The notes under the pieces were generated by a model. It was not told the DNA's origin. It did no database searches and saw nothing but the letters and a program-made list of their open reading frames with translations. The position numbers and the translations under genes were made by a program. A DNA stretch of 6,938 nucleotides, from positions 1 through 6,938 of the forward strand of contig JACQRS010000044.1 in the NCBI GenBank assembly GCA_016206385.1, read 5' to 3'. Numbering within the stretch: the stretch's first letter is position 1; the number at the start of each line of letters is the position of its first letter. Shown piece by piece: positions 1-6,249 of the stretch. The DNA comes from Candidatus Rokuibacteriota bacterium (GTDB lineage: Bacteria > Methylomirabilota > Methylomirabilia > Rokubacteriales > CSP1-6).

Positions 1-693
1 TACCTGCGTCCCGGCGGGTATATCTTCAAGGTGCCCGACGACCTGACTGACGAGCTTGTCTCTCCCGTGAACTGTGCCCTCTCTCAAGTCATCTACGGCC
101 TCCACGCGGCCGGTCTCCGGTTCGGCGACACGCTCCTGATCCAGGGGGCCGGCGGGCTCGGGATCCAGGCCACGGCCGTGGCCAAGGAGATGGGGGCACG
201 GGTCATCGTCGTGGACCAGATCTCCGGCCGGCTCGAGCTGGCACAGGCCTTCGGCGCCGATCACACGATCAACCTCAAAGAGGTCCCCGACCGGAAGGAG
301 CGGGTGAAGCGGGTGCGCGAGCTCACGGGCGGTCGCGGCGCGGATGTGGCCTGCGACTTCGTTGGCTTCCCCCAGGTGATCCCCGAAGGGCTCGAGATGC
401 TCCGCTTCGGTGGGACCTATCTCGAGATCGGCACCATCAGCCGCGGCGTGAAGGTGGAGCTGGAGCCCGCGACCCTGGTGTGGGGCTCCAAGACCATCGT
501 CGGGGTCGTCATGTACGACCCGTGGGTGATCCCGCGCGCTCTCGACTTCCTCGGGAGGAACAAGTCTCGGCTGCCGTTCGGGCGGGTCCTCTCCCACACG
601 TTCCCGCTGGAGAAGATCGACGAGGCATTCCGGGCCTCGGAGTGGCTGAACCGCGACACGACCACGATCACCCGGGCGGCGATCACGCCGTAG
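1..693 (+). CDS. Zinc-type medium-chain alcohol dehydrogenase (MDR family), C-terminal part; 5' end outside window
   Basis: The frame is open from the first base and gives 230 residues before TAG, so the start and the N-terminal catalytic domain, with its zinc ligands, lie upstream of the window. The visible part is the nucleotide-binding Rossmann domain of an MDR dehydrogenase. The dinucleotide-binding loop GAGGLG is at residues 49-54 (counted from base 1), and the second beta strand ends in VVD (D72), an acidic residue that usually favours NAD over NADP. A GRGADV segment and a glycine-rich FGGTYLEIG strand follow, then the closing segment FPLEKIDEAFRASE that is typical of the family's C-terminus. 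Enzymes of this family oxidise alcohols or reduce aldehydes and ketones; the substrate cannot be read from this part. Only 4 bases separate its stop from the methyltransferase start, which suggests an operon. The GTG at 31 is an internal valine codon and not the start. Confidence 0.9.
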   Translation, partial: YLRPGGYIFKVPDDLTDELVSPVNCALSQVIYGLHAAGLRFGDTLLIQGAGGLGIQATAVAKEMGARVIVVDQISGRLELAQAFGADHTINLKEVPDRKERVKRVRELTGGRGADVACDFVGFPQVIPEGLEMLRFGGTYLEIGTISRGVKVELEPATLVWGSKTIVGVVMYDPWVIPRALDFLGRNKSRLPFGRVLSHTFPLEKIDEAFRASEWLNRDTTTITRAAITP

Positions 694-697
694 TAGG

Positions 698-1726
698 ATG
701 AGCACGCCCCGCGAGCAGCTCCTTCGGCTCGTCGAGTATGTTCGGGGGTTCCGGGCCACCTACCTCGCCGCAGCGGGGGTGAGGCTGGGCGTCTTCAAGA
801 AGCTCGCCGGGTCTCCCGGTATGACCGCTGAGGCCCTCGCGGGGGAGCTGGGGCTCCATCCTGCCGCCCTCTCAGTCTGGTGCCGGACGGCCTATGCCCT
901 CGGCTTTCTCGAGGCTGACGAGGCCGGCCGGCTTCGCCTGGCCCCCGGCTTCGATCAGGTCCTGGGCGACCCCGCCTCACCCTGGTACTACGGCGGCGCC
1001 CTCGGGCTCACGGTTGACTTCGAGGCCGACGATCTCTCCCGGCTCGAGGAGGTGCTGCGCACGGGGAAGGCCGTCCCGTTCCAGGCGCGCGGCGTGAAGT
1101 TCTCAGAGCAGGTCGGAGCTGCCACCGCCGGGCTCCATACCCTCGTGGCTCGCAAGGTGCTCCCCGGTGTGCCGGAGATGGAAGAGCGCCTCCACCGGGG
1201 CCTCAGGCTCCTCGATGTGGGATGCGGCTGCGGCGGCTTCCTCCTCGCCCTGGCCCAGGCCTTCCCGGCGGGGAAGTATGTAGGAGTGGACATTGATCGC
1301 AAGGCCCTCGGCGTGGCGCGGAAAGCGGTCAAAGCGGCGGGGCTCTCGCGACGGCTGAAATTCCGGGCGGCGGGCGAGGACGGCTTGGGTGTGAGCGGGC
1401 CGTTCGACGTGATCACGTTGCTGCAGGTGCTGCACGAGATCCGCCCTGAGCTGCGCCTTCCGATCCTCCGGGAGTGCGCCCGGGTGAGCGCCCGGGACTG
1501 CCAGCTCGTGATCCTTGACGAGACCTACCCGTCCACCTGGGCGGAGCTGCGCCGCGCTGAAAACATGCGGCCGGTCATGACCGCCTTCAGCGAGCTCAGC
1601 ATGGGCAACGTGATCCCGACCCGGGAGGAGCAGGAGTCCTTGCTCGCCGCGGCGGGCTTCACGCTCCAGGGCCGGACCCTCGTGGGCGACGGCTTTACGC
1701 TCCTCACCGCCCAGCGGGCCGGCTGA
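698..1726 (+). CDS. SAM-dependent class I methyltransferase with N-terminal winged-helix/dimerisation domain
   Basis: This is a 342-residue protein with the architecture of small-molecule O-methyltransferases. Residues 1-35 are helical. Residues about 42-90 form a winged-helix-like domain (MTAEALAGELGLHPAAL, then ALGFLEADEAGRLRLAP), which in this family serves dimerisation and substrate enclosure rather than DNA binding. The Rossmann methyltransferase domain follows: motif I LLDVGCGCGG at 171-180 binds SAM, and the acidic end of strand 2 (VGVDID, D198/D200) should hold the ribose. The LQVLHEI segment carries H246-E247 where related O-methyltransferases have a catalytic histidine. The end, IPTREEQESLLAAAGF, is the usual C-terminal segment. 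The ATG lies 4 bases after the dehydrogenase stop and has no well-placed Shine-Dalgarno sequence, so translation probably depends on coupling. The methyl acceptor is unknown; a C- or N-methyltransferase is not excluded. It is expected to be cytoplasmic. Confidence 0.88.
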   Translation: MSTPREQLLRLVEYVRGFRATYLAAAGVRLGVFKKLAGSPGMTAEALAGELGLHPAALSVWCRTAYALGFLEADEAGRLRLAPGFDQVLGDPASPWYYGGALGLTVDFEADDLSRLEEVLRTGKAVPFQARGVKFSEQVGAATAGLHTLVARKVLPGVPEMEERLHRGLRLLDVGCGCGGFLLALAQAFPAGKYVGVDIDRKALGVARKAVKAAGLSRRLKFRAAGEDGLGVSGPFDVITLLQVLHEIRPELRLPILRECARVSARDCQLVILDETYPSTWAELRRAENMRPVMTAFSELSMGNVIPTREEQESLLAAAGFTLQGRTLVGDGFTLLTAQRAG

Positions 1727-1742
1727 GCCTCGCGAGCGATCC

Positions 1743-2186
1743 GTGGTGTATCGGCGCCGGGAGCTCTGGCTTCTTCTCCTCCTGGCCGCCACCGTCGGCG
1801 TGGGACTGGCGGTGCGCGAGTTCAGGGCTGGCTTCCCCGAGCTTGCCGAGCGCCTCGAAGCGGTGGATGCCGAGGAGCCGCCTCCGATCGTGCCCGAACG
1901 ATCCTCGGTTCCCGCTGCCATGCCTCCGGCGTCGGGACTGGCGCCCGGGCGGCCCATCAAGCTTTCTGAGACTGAGGTCCCGACCGACGGCAGGCTCGAC
2001 CTGAACCGCGCCACTTCCGCCGAGCTTCAACAACTTCCAGGGATCGGTCCCACCCTCGCCCAGCGGATCGTGGAGGCTCGCGAGCGCCAGGGGGGCTTTG
2101 CCTCCCCCGAGGATCTCAGGCGCGTGCCGGGGATCGGCGAGAAGAAGTTCGACGCGATCCGCGATCTGGTGACCGTCAGCCAGTAG
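1743..2186 (+). CDS. comEA: ComEA-type helix-hairpin-helix DNA-binding protein, membrane anchored
   Basis: This 147-residue protein has the order expected for ComEA. A short positive N-terminus (VYRRR) is followed by one hydrophobic membrane segment at about residues 8-24, a proline- and acid-rich linker at about 40-80, and a C-terminal double helix-hairpin-helix domain. That domain opens with LDLNRATSAELQQLPGIG (85-102), and a second hairpin, VPGIGEKKFDAI, lies at 128-139; both PGIG turns are intact. In competent bacteria ComEA binds incoming double-stranded DNA outside the cytoplasmic membrane and delivers it to ComEC. Here comEC is the next gene on the same strand, which strongly supports the role. 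The gene starts at GTG 1743, 16 bases after the methyltransferase stop, with only a weak purine-rich stretch ahead of it. A general HhH protein without an uptake role is the alternative. Confidence 0.88.
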   Translation: MVYRRRELWLLLLLAATVGVGLAVREFRAGFPELAERLEAVDAEEPPPIVPERSSVPAAMPPASGLAPGRPIKLSETEVPTDGRLDLNRATSAELQQLPGIGPTLAQRIVEARERQGGFASPEDLRRVPGIGEKKFDAIRDLVTVSQ

Positions 2187-2271
2187 GTTCGTTTACCCGC
2201 CCGCCTGATCGCGCCGCGGGGCACGGACCGAACCCCCGCGCGGACGCAACGGTGTCTCCAACGGGATACAC

Positions 2272-2300
2272 TTGACGCTCGCGCGCGTCCGTCCTAGCTT
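2272..2300 (+). promoter_or_regulatory. Candidate sigma-70 promoter for comEC
   Basis: TTGACG at 2272-2277 matches five of six -35 bases. Exactly 17 bases later TAGCTT (2295-2300) carries the three most conserved -10 bases (T, A and final T). It lies in the 128-bp gap between comEA and comEC. Transcription would begin near 2307, only about 8 bases before the comEC ATG, giving a nearly leaderless message. This agrees with the absence of a visible Shine-Dalgarno sequence. It is inferred from consensus only. Confidence 0.5.
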
Positions 2301-2314
2301 GCCGCCCACCGGCA

Positions 2315-4702
2315 ATGCGGCTCGAAACGATGCCGCTGGTCCCCGTGACCGCGGCCTTTACCGTCGGGCTGGCGGCAAGCGGTTGGGGGCGCCCGCCCTC
2401 AATCCTGCTCTGGGGCGCCGGCCTCGCCCTTCTGCTGGTGGCGGGTGTGAGCCTCTGGCGCGGGCGCGACGCATTGGCGGTTCCGCCCCTTCTGGCGCTG
2501 ATCGCGCTCCTGGGTCTCATCCGGGCCGGGTCGTCTCCGCTTCCGGCCGAGCACGTGGCACGCCTGGCCCTTCCCGCTCGGGTGACGCTGGAGGGCCAGC
2601 TGGTCGAGGAGCCCGCCCGCTTTGCTCCCGATCGGCTCAGGCTTCTGATCGAGGCAGAGGCCGTTCAGGCCGACGCGGAGCGTCGCCCCGCGCGCGGCCG
2701 ACTCCAGATCACGCTCTACGGCGAGCCCCCCTCGCTCACCGAAGGGCAGCGGGTCAGGGGGGAGTTCCGTCTCTATCGGCCGGTCGGCTTCCGGAACCCG
2801 GCGGGCTTCGACTACTCTGCCCATCTGGCGCGTGACGAGATCTACCTGGTGGGGAGCGGCCGCGCCGACCGGCTGGAGCCGCTCACCCGCGAGGATCCTC
2901 CGTGGCGGGTCAGGGTCAAGCGATGGGCCCTCGCGACCCTTCGCCGGAACCTGCCGCCAACCTCCGCCGCGCTCCTGGCCGGACTTCTGCTCGGCGAGCG
3001 CAGCGAGCTTCCCCGGAACATCGACGAGGCGTTCCGGCGCGCCGGCGTGTACCACATCCTGGCGGTCTCCGGCTTCAACGTGGCCCTCATCGCCTCGACG
3101 GTCTTCCTGGGGCTCATGCTCCTCCATGTGCCGCGGCGGCTGGTGGCGGCCACCGCCGCGATCGTCGTCGTCGGCTACGCCTCCGTCGTGGGCTGGCAGC
3201 CGTCGGTGCTGCGCGCCACGGTGATGGGATTGCTCCTGCTCCTGGCGCTGCTCCTCGAGCGCGAGGTCAACCTCACCAACAGCGCGGCGGCGGCCGCGCT
3301 CGGCATTCTCCTCTGGCGCCCCGGCGACCTCTGGGAGCCGGGCTTTCAGCTCTCCTTCGCCGCCACGCTGGGCATCCTCTGGCTGACGCCCGCCGCCACG
3401 GCCTTCCTCGAGTCCCGCGGCTGGCCGAAATGGATCGCCGCGAGCGTCGCGGTAAGCACGGGGGCCCAGCTCGCCGTCACGCCGATCATGCTGAGCCACT
3501 TCAACCAGCTCTCGCTCGTGGGCATTGTCGCCAACCTGCTGGCGGTGCCGCTGGCGGCGCTCGCCACCACCCTCGGCCTGGGCGCTCTCCTCGCAACCGT
3601 CCTCTGGGAGGGGCTTGGCAGGCTCCTCTTCGAAAGTCTCTGGCTGATCCTCTTGGCTCTCCGGGTCGCGGTGCGCCTGGCGTCCGTCGTCCCGGCGGCT
3701 ATGGTGCACCTCCCGGCGCCGCACTGGAGCGTGGTGGCCGCCTTTTACACGTTCCTCGCGCTGTTTCCCCGAGTCCACCGCTCGCGGAGAGCCGCGCTGG
3801 TTGCGGGAGCCCTGGCTGGCTGGGTGCTGGCGCTCTCCCTCTGGCCGTGGGTGAGGCCAGCGGACGGGCGGCTCCGGATCACCTTCCTGGACGTCGGCCA
3901 GGGCGACGCGATCTTCATCGAGCTACCGGATGGCCGGCGTGTCCTCCTCGACGGCGGGCCGGGAGGCGAGCGGCGCCTGGATGTGGGGGAGTGGGTGGTC
4001 GCGCCGTTTCTCTGGAACCGGGCCGTCGCGCGCCTGGACGTGGTGGCCATGAGCCACTCCGACCCCGACCACGCGGGCGGCCTCTCGGCCGTGCTGCGGC
4101 GCTTCAGGGTGGGGGAGTTCTGGGACAACGGGATCTGGCACGGGGAGAGCGCTCAGCTCTACGGCTTGGTCGAGCGCTCGGGGGCGATCCGGCGCTCGCT
4201 CAGGCGAGGGGAGCGCGTCTGGCTGGGCTCGGGGGTGGTGACGGTGATGAATCCGCCTCGCGGGTTCCTCCAGGGCTCTCCCCGAGGGCCGGCCTCTGAC
4301 GAAAACAACAACTCTCTGGTGCTGCGCCTGGACTGGGGGCTCGTCTCTGTGCTCCTCAGCGGGGACCTGGAGCAGGAAGGGGAGCTGGCGCTCCTGGCAG
4401 CGGGGCTGCCGCTCCGACACCTGGTCCTCAAGGTCGCCCACCACGGAAGCCGCTACTCGACGACTGGGGAATTCTTGAGGGCGGCGCAACCGCGGCTCGC
4501 GGTCGTCTCGGTCGGCGCTCGGAACCCGTTCCGGCACCCGGCGGCTGACACGCTGGCCCGGCTCGAGCGGGCGGGGGTGAGGCTCTACCGGACCGACCGG
4601 GACGGGGCGGTGGTGTTGGAAAGCGACGGCGCAACTCTCAGCGTGACGCGCTGGGCCACCCGGAAAACCGAAACCTGGCGCTTGGCTCCCGAAGGGAACT
4701 GA
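2315..4702 (+). CDS. comEC: ComEC/Rec2 DNA-uptake channel with intact metallo-beta-lactamase nuclease domain
   Basis: The product has 795 residues, a normal size for full-length ComEC, and carries all three known parts. First come N-terminal membrane segments (about 8-70) and an OB-like DUF4131 region (about 88-185) that ends in NPAGFDYSAHLARDEIYL. Second is the polytopic Competence domain (about 215-510), with the signature AGVYHILAVSGFNVAL around V251-N255 followed by many hydrophobic helices. Third is a metallo-beta-lactamase domain (about 518-795) with FLDVGQGDA (524-532), the metal motif HSDPDH (H581-H586), SGD (D684), HHGS (H709-S712) and NPFRHP (737-742). ComEC moves single-stranded DNA across the inner membrane; the C-terminal domain is thought to degrade the other strand, and its metal ligands look intact here. 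An in-frame TGA at 2273 and the lack of other start codons make ATG 2315 the earliest possible start; ATG 2330 (residue 6) is the alternative. There is no comEB between comEA and comEC, unlike in Bacillus. Confidence 0.95.
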   Translation: MRLETMPLVPVTAAFTVGLAASGWGRPPSILLWGAGLALLLVAGVSLWRGRDALAVPPLLALIALLGLIRAGSSPLPAEHVARLALPARVTLEGQLVEEPARFAPDRLRLLIEAEAVQADAERRPARGRLQITLYGEPPSLTEGQRVRGEFRLYRPVGFRNPAGFDYSAHLARDEIYLVGSGRADRLEPLTREDPPWRVRVKRWALATLRRNLPPTSAALLAGLLLGERSELPRNIDEAFRRAGVYHILAVSGFNVALIASTVFLGLMLLHVPRRLVAATAAIVVVGYASVVGWQPSVLRATVMGLLLLLALLLEREVNLTNSAAAAALGILLWRPGDLWEPGFQLSFAATLGILWLTPAATAFLESRGWPKWIAASVAVSTGAQLAVTPIMLSHFNQLSLVGIVANLLAVPLAALATTLGLGALLATVLWEGLGRLLFESLWLILLALRVAVRLASVVPAAMVHLPAPHWSVVAAFYTFLALFPRVHRSRRAALVAGALAGWVLALSLWPWVRPADGRLRITFLDVGQGDAIFIELPDGRRVLLDGGPGGERRLDVGEWVVAPFLWNRAVARLDVVAMSHSDPDHAGGLSAVLRRFRVGEFWDNGIWHGESAQLYGLVERSGAIRRSLRRGERVWLGSGVVTVMNPPRGFLQGSPRGPASDENNNSLVLRLDWGLVSVLLSGDLEQEGELALLAAGLPLRHLVLKVAHHGSRYSTTGEFLRAAQPRLAVVSVGARNPFRHPAADTLARLERAGVRLYRTDRDGAVVLESDGATLSVTRWATRKTETWRLAPEGN

Positions 4703-4757
4703 CTGCTCAAGCCACCACCACCACCGGCACCGACTCAGCGAAGCCCTCACCCTAACC

Positions 4758-4770
4758 AATCATTTTTTAA
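4758..4770 (+). promoter_or_regulatory. Possible IHF-like site in an AT-rich patch
   Basis: AATCAT-TTTT-TAA fits the IHF consensus WATCAA-N4-TTR at seven of nine defined positions and includes a run of six T. It lies about 44 bases before the predicted sigma-54 start, in the zone where DNA bending commonly assists sigma-54 promoters. The surrounding 4750-4800 stretch is far more AT-rich than the rest of the window. A chance match in AT-rich DNA is quite possible. Confidence 0.25.
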
Positions 4771-4781
4771 TGCATTTCCTT

Positions 4782-4796
4782 TGGCACCAGTGTTGC
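4782..4796 (+). promoter_or_regulatory. Sigma-54 (RpoN) -24/-12 promoter
   Basis: TGGCAC (4782-4787), five bases, then TTGC (4793-4796) match every base of the sigma-54 core TGGCAC-N5-TTGC. The invariant GG and GC are separated by exactly 10 bases. A T precedes the TGG, as in the wider consensus; the flanking G after TGGCAC and the A/T after TTGC are not present. Transcription would start near 4808 and run rightward into the frameshifted gene, with a leader of about 125 bases. Sigma-54 promoters need an enhancer-binding activator; no clear upstream activator repeat is visible between 4690 and 4757. The rest of the 4703-4932 gap shows only a short CCA run (about 4711-4723) and no convincing terminator for comEC. 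Confidence 0.7.
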
Positions 4797-4932
4797 GAAG
4801 ACAGAGGAGCGTGTTCGACGATCGCAGCCCGTTCATTATGCGCAGGAAGGCGCGATCGAAAAGGGGCGGGGAGGCAGAGATGGGAAGAAGACAGAAAGCT
4901 TGGGTGGCTCCAGGATCCTCGTCGCGCCCGGG

Positions 4933-5446
4933 ATGATGCTCGTCTCTGTGACGGCGGAGCACGGCGCGAAGCGTCACGCGCTCGGCTCTGAGGCCGACGG
5001 CGAGGCCCCGTGGCAGGTACACATCCGGGCGGTGGACAATGCGCTCGCGAAGAAGGACCTCAGCCTGGCGACGCGAGCATGGCAGAACGCCTATGACGCG
5101 GCGCTGGAACGCCACCGCTGGGAATGCCCTCGTCGAAGTCGGCGACGCCTCGCTTCGGATCGGCGAGGTCGGGGGGCTTCCGAAGCCATCAGAGGCCCGG
5201 GCGCGCTGGATTTACCTGGCGGCGCTCGTCCTCGCGCGCAAGCACCGTCTCCTCGACGGTGTGCTCCGCGCGGCAGAGGCCTTTGCGACGCTGGGGGATC
5301 GCGAGGTGGTCAATCAGTGCATCTGCTTCGCCGAGGGCCTCGCCGGACACGCCTCCGACGGAAAGGAGCACGACCGCCTGCACCCGGCCAAGGCCCGGCT
5401 GGCCGCGCTCCTGGTTGTGGCGGAGAGCAAAGGAACAAACGCCTAG
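4933..5446 (+). pseudogene. Frameshifted small helical protein gene of unknown function
   Basis: Two frames read as one protein. The first frame, from ATG 4933, gives 64 residues (TAEHGAKRHAL, then PWQVHIRAVDNALAKKDLS and TRAWQNAYDAALERHRWE). After base 5124 it turns into arginine-rich nonsense. The next frame, from 5126, continues naturally with ALVEVGDASLRIGEV, YLAALVLARKHRLLDGVLRAAEAFATLGDREVV and runs to TAG. One extra base, most simply the T at 5125, separates them; without it the product would be 170 residues. The restored protein is almost wholly amphipathic helix and looks like a small TPR-like or helical-bundle protein, with no signal peptide or membrane segment. I recognise no named family. 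ATG 4933 or 4936 is preferred; a TTG at 4900 is possible because its frame is open upstream to 4771. A sigma-54 promoter lies ahead. The break may be a true mutation or a sequencing error. Confidence 0.7.
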
Positions 5447-6249
5447 GACGCCGCGTCGATCGCCTTCAGATCCTCCGGCGAAAGGGCGAAGTCCAGGGCG
5501 GCGGCGTTCTCGCGCACGTGCTCAGGCCGGCTCGCCTTGGGGATGGTGAAGAGCGACGGGCGCCGGGTGAGGAAGTTCAGCGCCACCTGCCGGGGTGTGC
5601 GGCCGCACCTCTTCGCGATCTCGGCCACGACGCCCCGCAGGAATCCGCCCCGGGCCAGCGGCGTGTAGCCGACGACGGCGATGCCGTGGGCCTCGCAGTA
5701 GGGCAGGATTTTCTTCTCGATCCCGCGATCGCGCAGGTGGTAGAGCACCTGGTTCGAGGCGAGCCGCTCGCGCGTCAGCGCGGCCTGCGTCGCCTTGAGC
5801 TCTCCCACGTCGAAGTTGCTCACGCCGATGAAGCGGACCAGGCCGCGCCTGACCATCTCCTCCATGGCCTTCATGGTCTCGCCGATCGGGTGCGTGCCGC
5901 TCCACCAGTGGAGGAGGTAGAGGTCCACGTAGTCGGTCCCGAGCCGGCGGAGCGAGTTCTCGCACGCCCGGAGCGTGCCGGCGTAGGAGGCATTCTTCGG
6001 GAGGACCTTGGTGGCGATGAAGACCTCCGCGCGCCGCCCGGCCACGGCGCGCCCCACCACGCGCTCGGCGCCGCCGTCGCCGTACATCTCGGCGGTGTCG
6101 ATGTGGGTCAGGCCGAGCTCGATGCCGAGGCGGAGCGCCGCGATCTCCTCCTTTTCAGCGCCCCGGCTCTCCCCCATGCGCCAGGTGCCCTGGCCGATCG
6201 CTGACACGCTCACCCTGGTGGAGCCGAACGGGCGGCGGATCATCGCCAT
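5443..6249 (-). CDS. Aldo/keto reductase, YeaE-like
   Basis: This 268-residue TIM-barrel oxidoreductase has the complete catalytic tetrad of the family: D51 and Y56 in IDTAEMYGDGG, K81 in IATK, and H114 in LYLLHWW. The start GQGTWRMGE, the IGVSNF strand (141-146), NQVLYHLRDRGIE (166-178), YTPLARGG (195-202) and IPKAS (236-240, cofactor phosphate region) closely recall E. coli YeaE, a methylglyoxal and aldehyde reductase. NADPH-dependent reduction of aldehydes is therefore expected; the actual substrate is unknown. The ATG at 6249 shares its A with the TAA of the upstream hydrolase (TAATG), and there is no strong Shine-Dalgarno sequence, so its translation is probably coupled to that gene. A second ATG two codons later (6243) is the alternative start. 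The open frame continues upstream of 6249, but that stretch is the hydrolase read in the wrong frame. The stop lies in a CTAG shared with the convergent gene. Confidence 0.93.
   Translation of the reverse strand: MAMIRRPFGSTRVSVSAIGQGTWRMGESRGAEKEEIAALRLGIELGLTHIDTAEMYGDGGAERVVGRAVAGRRAEVFIATKVLPKNASYAGTLRACENSLRRLGTDYVDLYLLHWWSGTHPIGETMKAMEEMVRRGLVRFIGVSNFDVGELKATQAALTRERLASNQVLYHLRDRGIEKKILPYCEAHGIAVVGYTPLARGGFLRGVVAEIAKRCGRTPRQVALNFLTRRPSLFTIPKASRPEHVRENAAALDFALSPEDLKAIDAAS

Noticed and set aside
2215..2240. GC hairpin (7-bp stem, 12-base loop) after comEA as a terminator
   Set aside because: The loop is large and no T-run follows; the match is easily expected by chance in such GC-rich DNA.
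2399..3778. Long open frame on the - strand opposite comEC
   Set aside because: It is rich in R, G, E, Q and H with no domain, which is the usual antisense shadow of a GC-rich gene, and comEC on the + strand is unmistakable.
4687..4697. TCCC-GAA-GGGA hairpin at the end of comEC as a terminator
   Set aside because: The stem is only 4 bp, and the T-run at 4763-4768 is too far away to complete an intrinsic terminator.
4711..4723. Short CCA trinucleotide run
   Set aside because: Only about four units, with no sign of a longer tandem array or functional context.
4747..5115. 122-residue open frame on the - strand over the sigma-54 region
   Set aside because: No domain or protein-like pattern; it overlaps the promoter and the better-supported + strand gene.
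5115..5130. Programmed +1 ribosomal frameshift
   Set aside because: No slippery run, rare codon or stop codon at the junction (GAA TGC CCT), so a mutation or sequencing error is more likely.
5126..6204. Continuation of the + strand frame of the broken gene across the aldo/keto reductase
   Set aside because: After base 5124 the translation becomes low-complexity R/G/A/P, and the region is fully explained by the reductase on the - strand.
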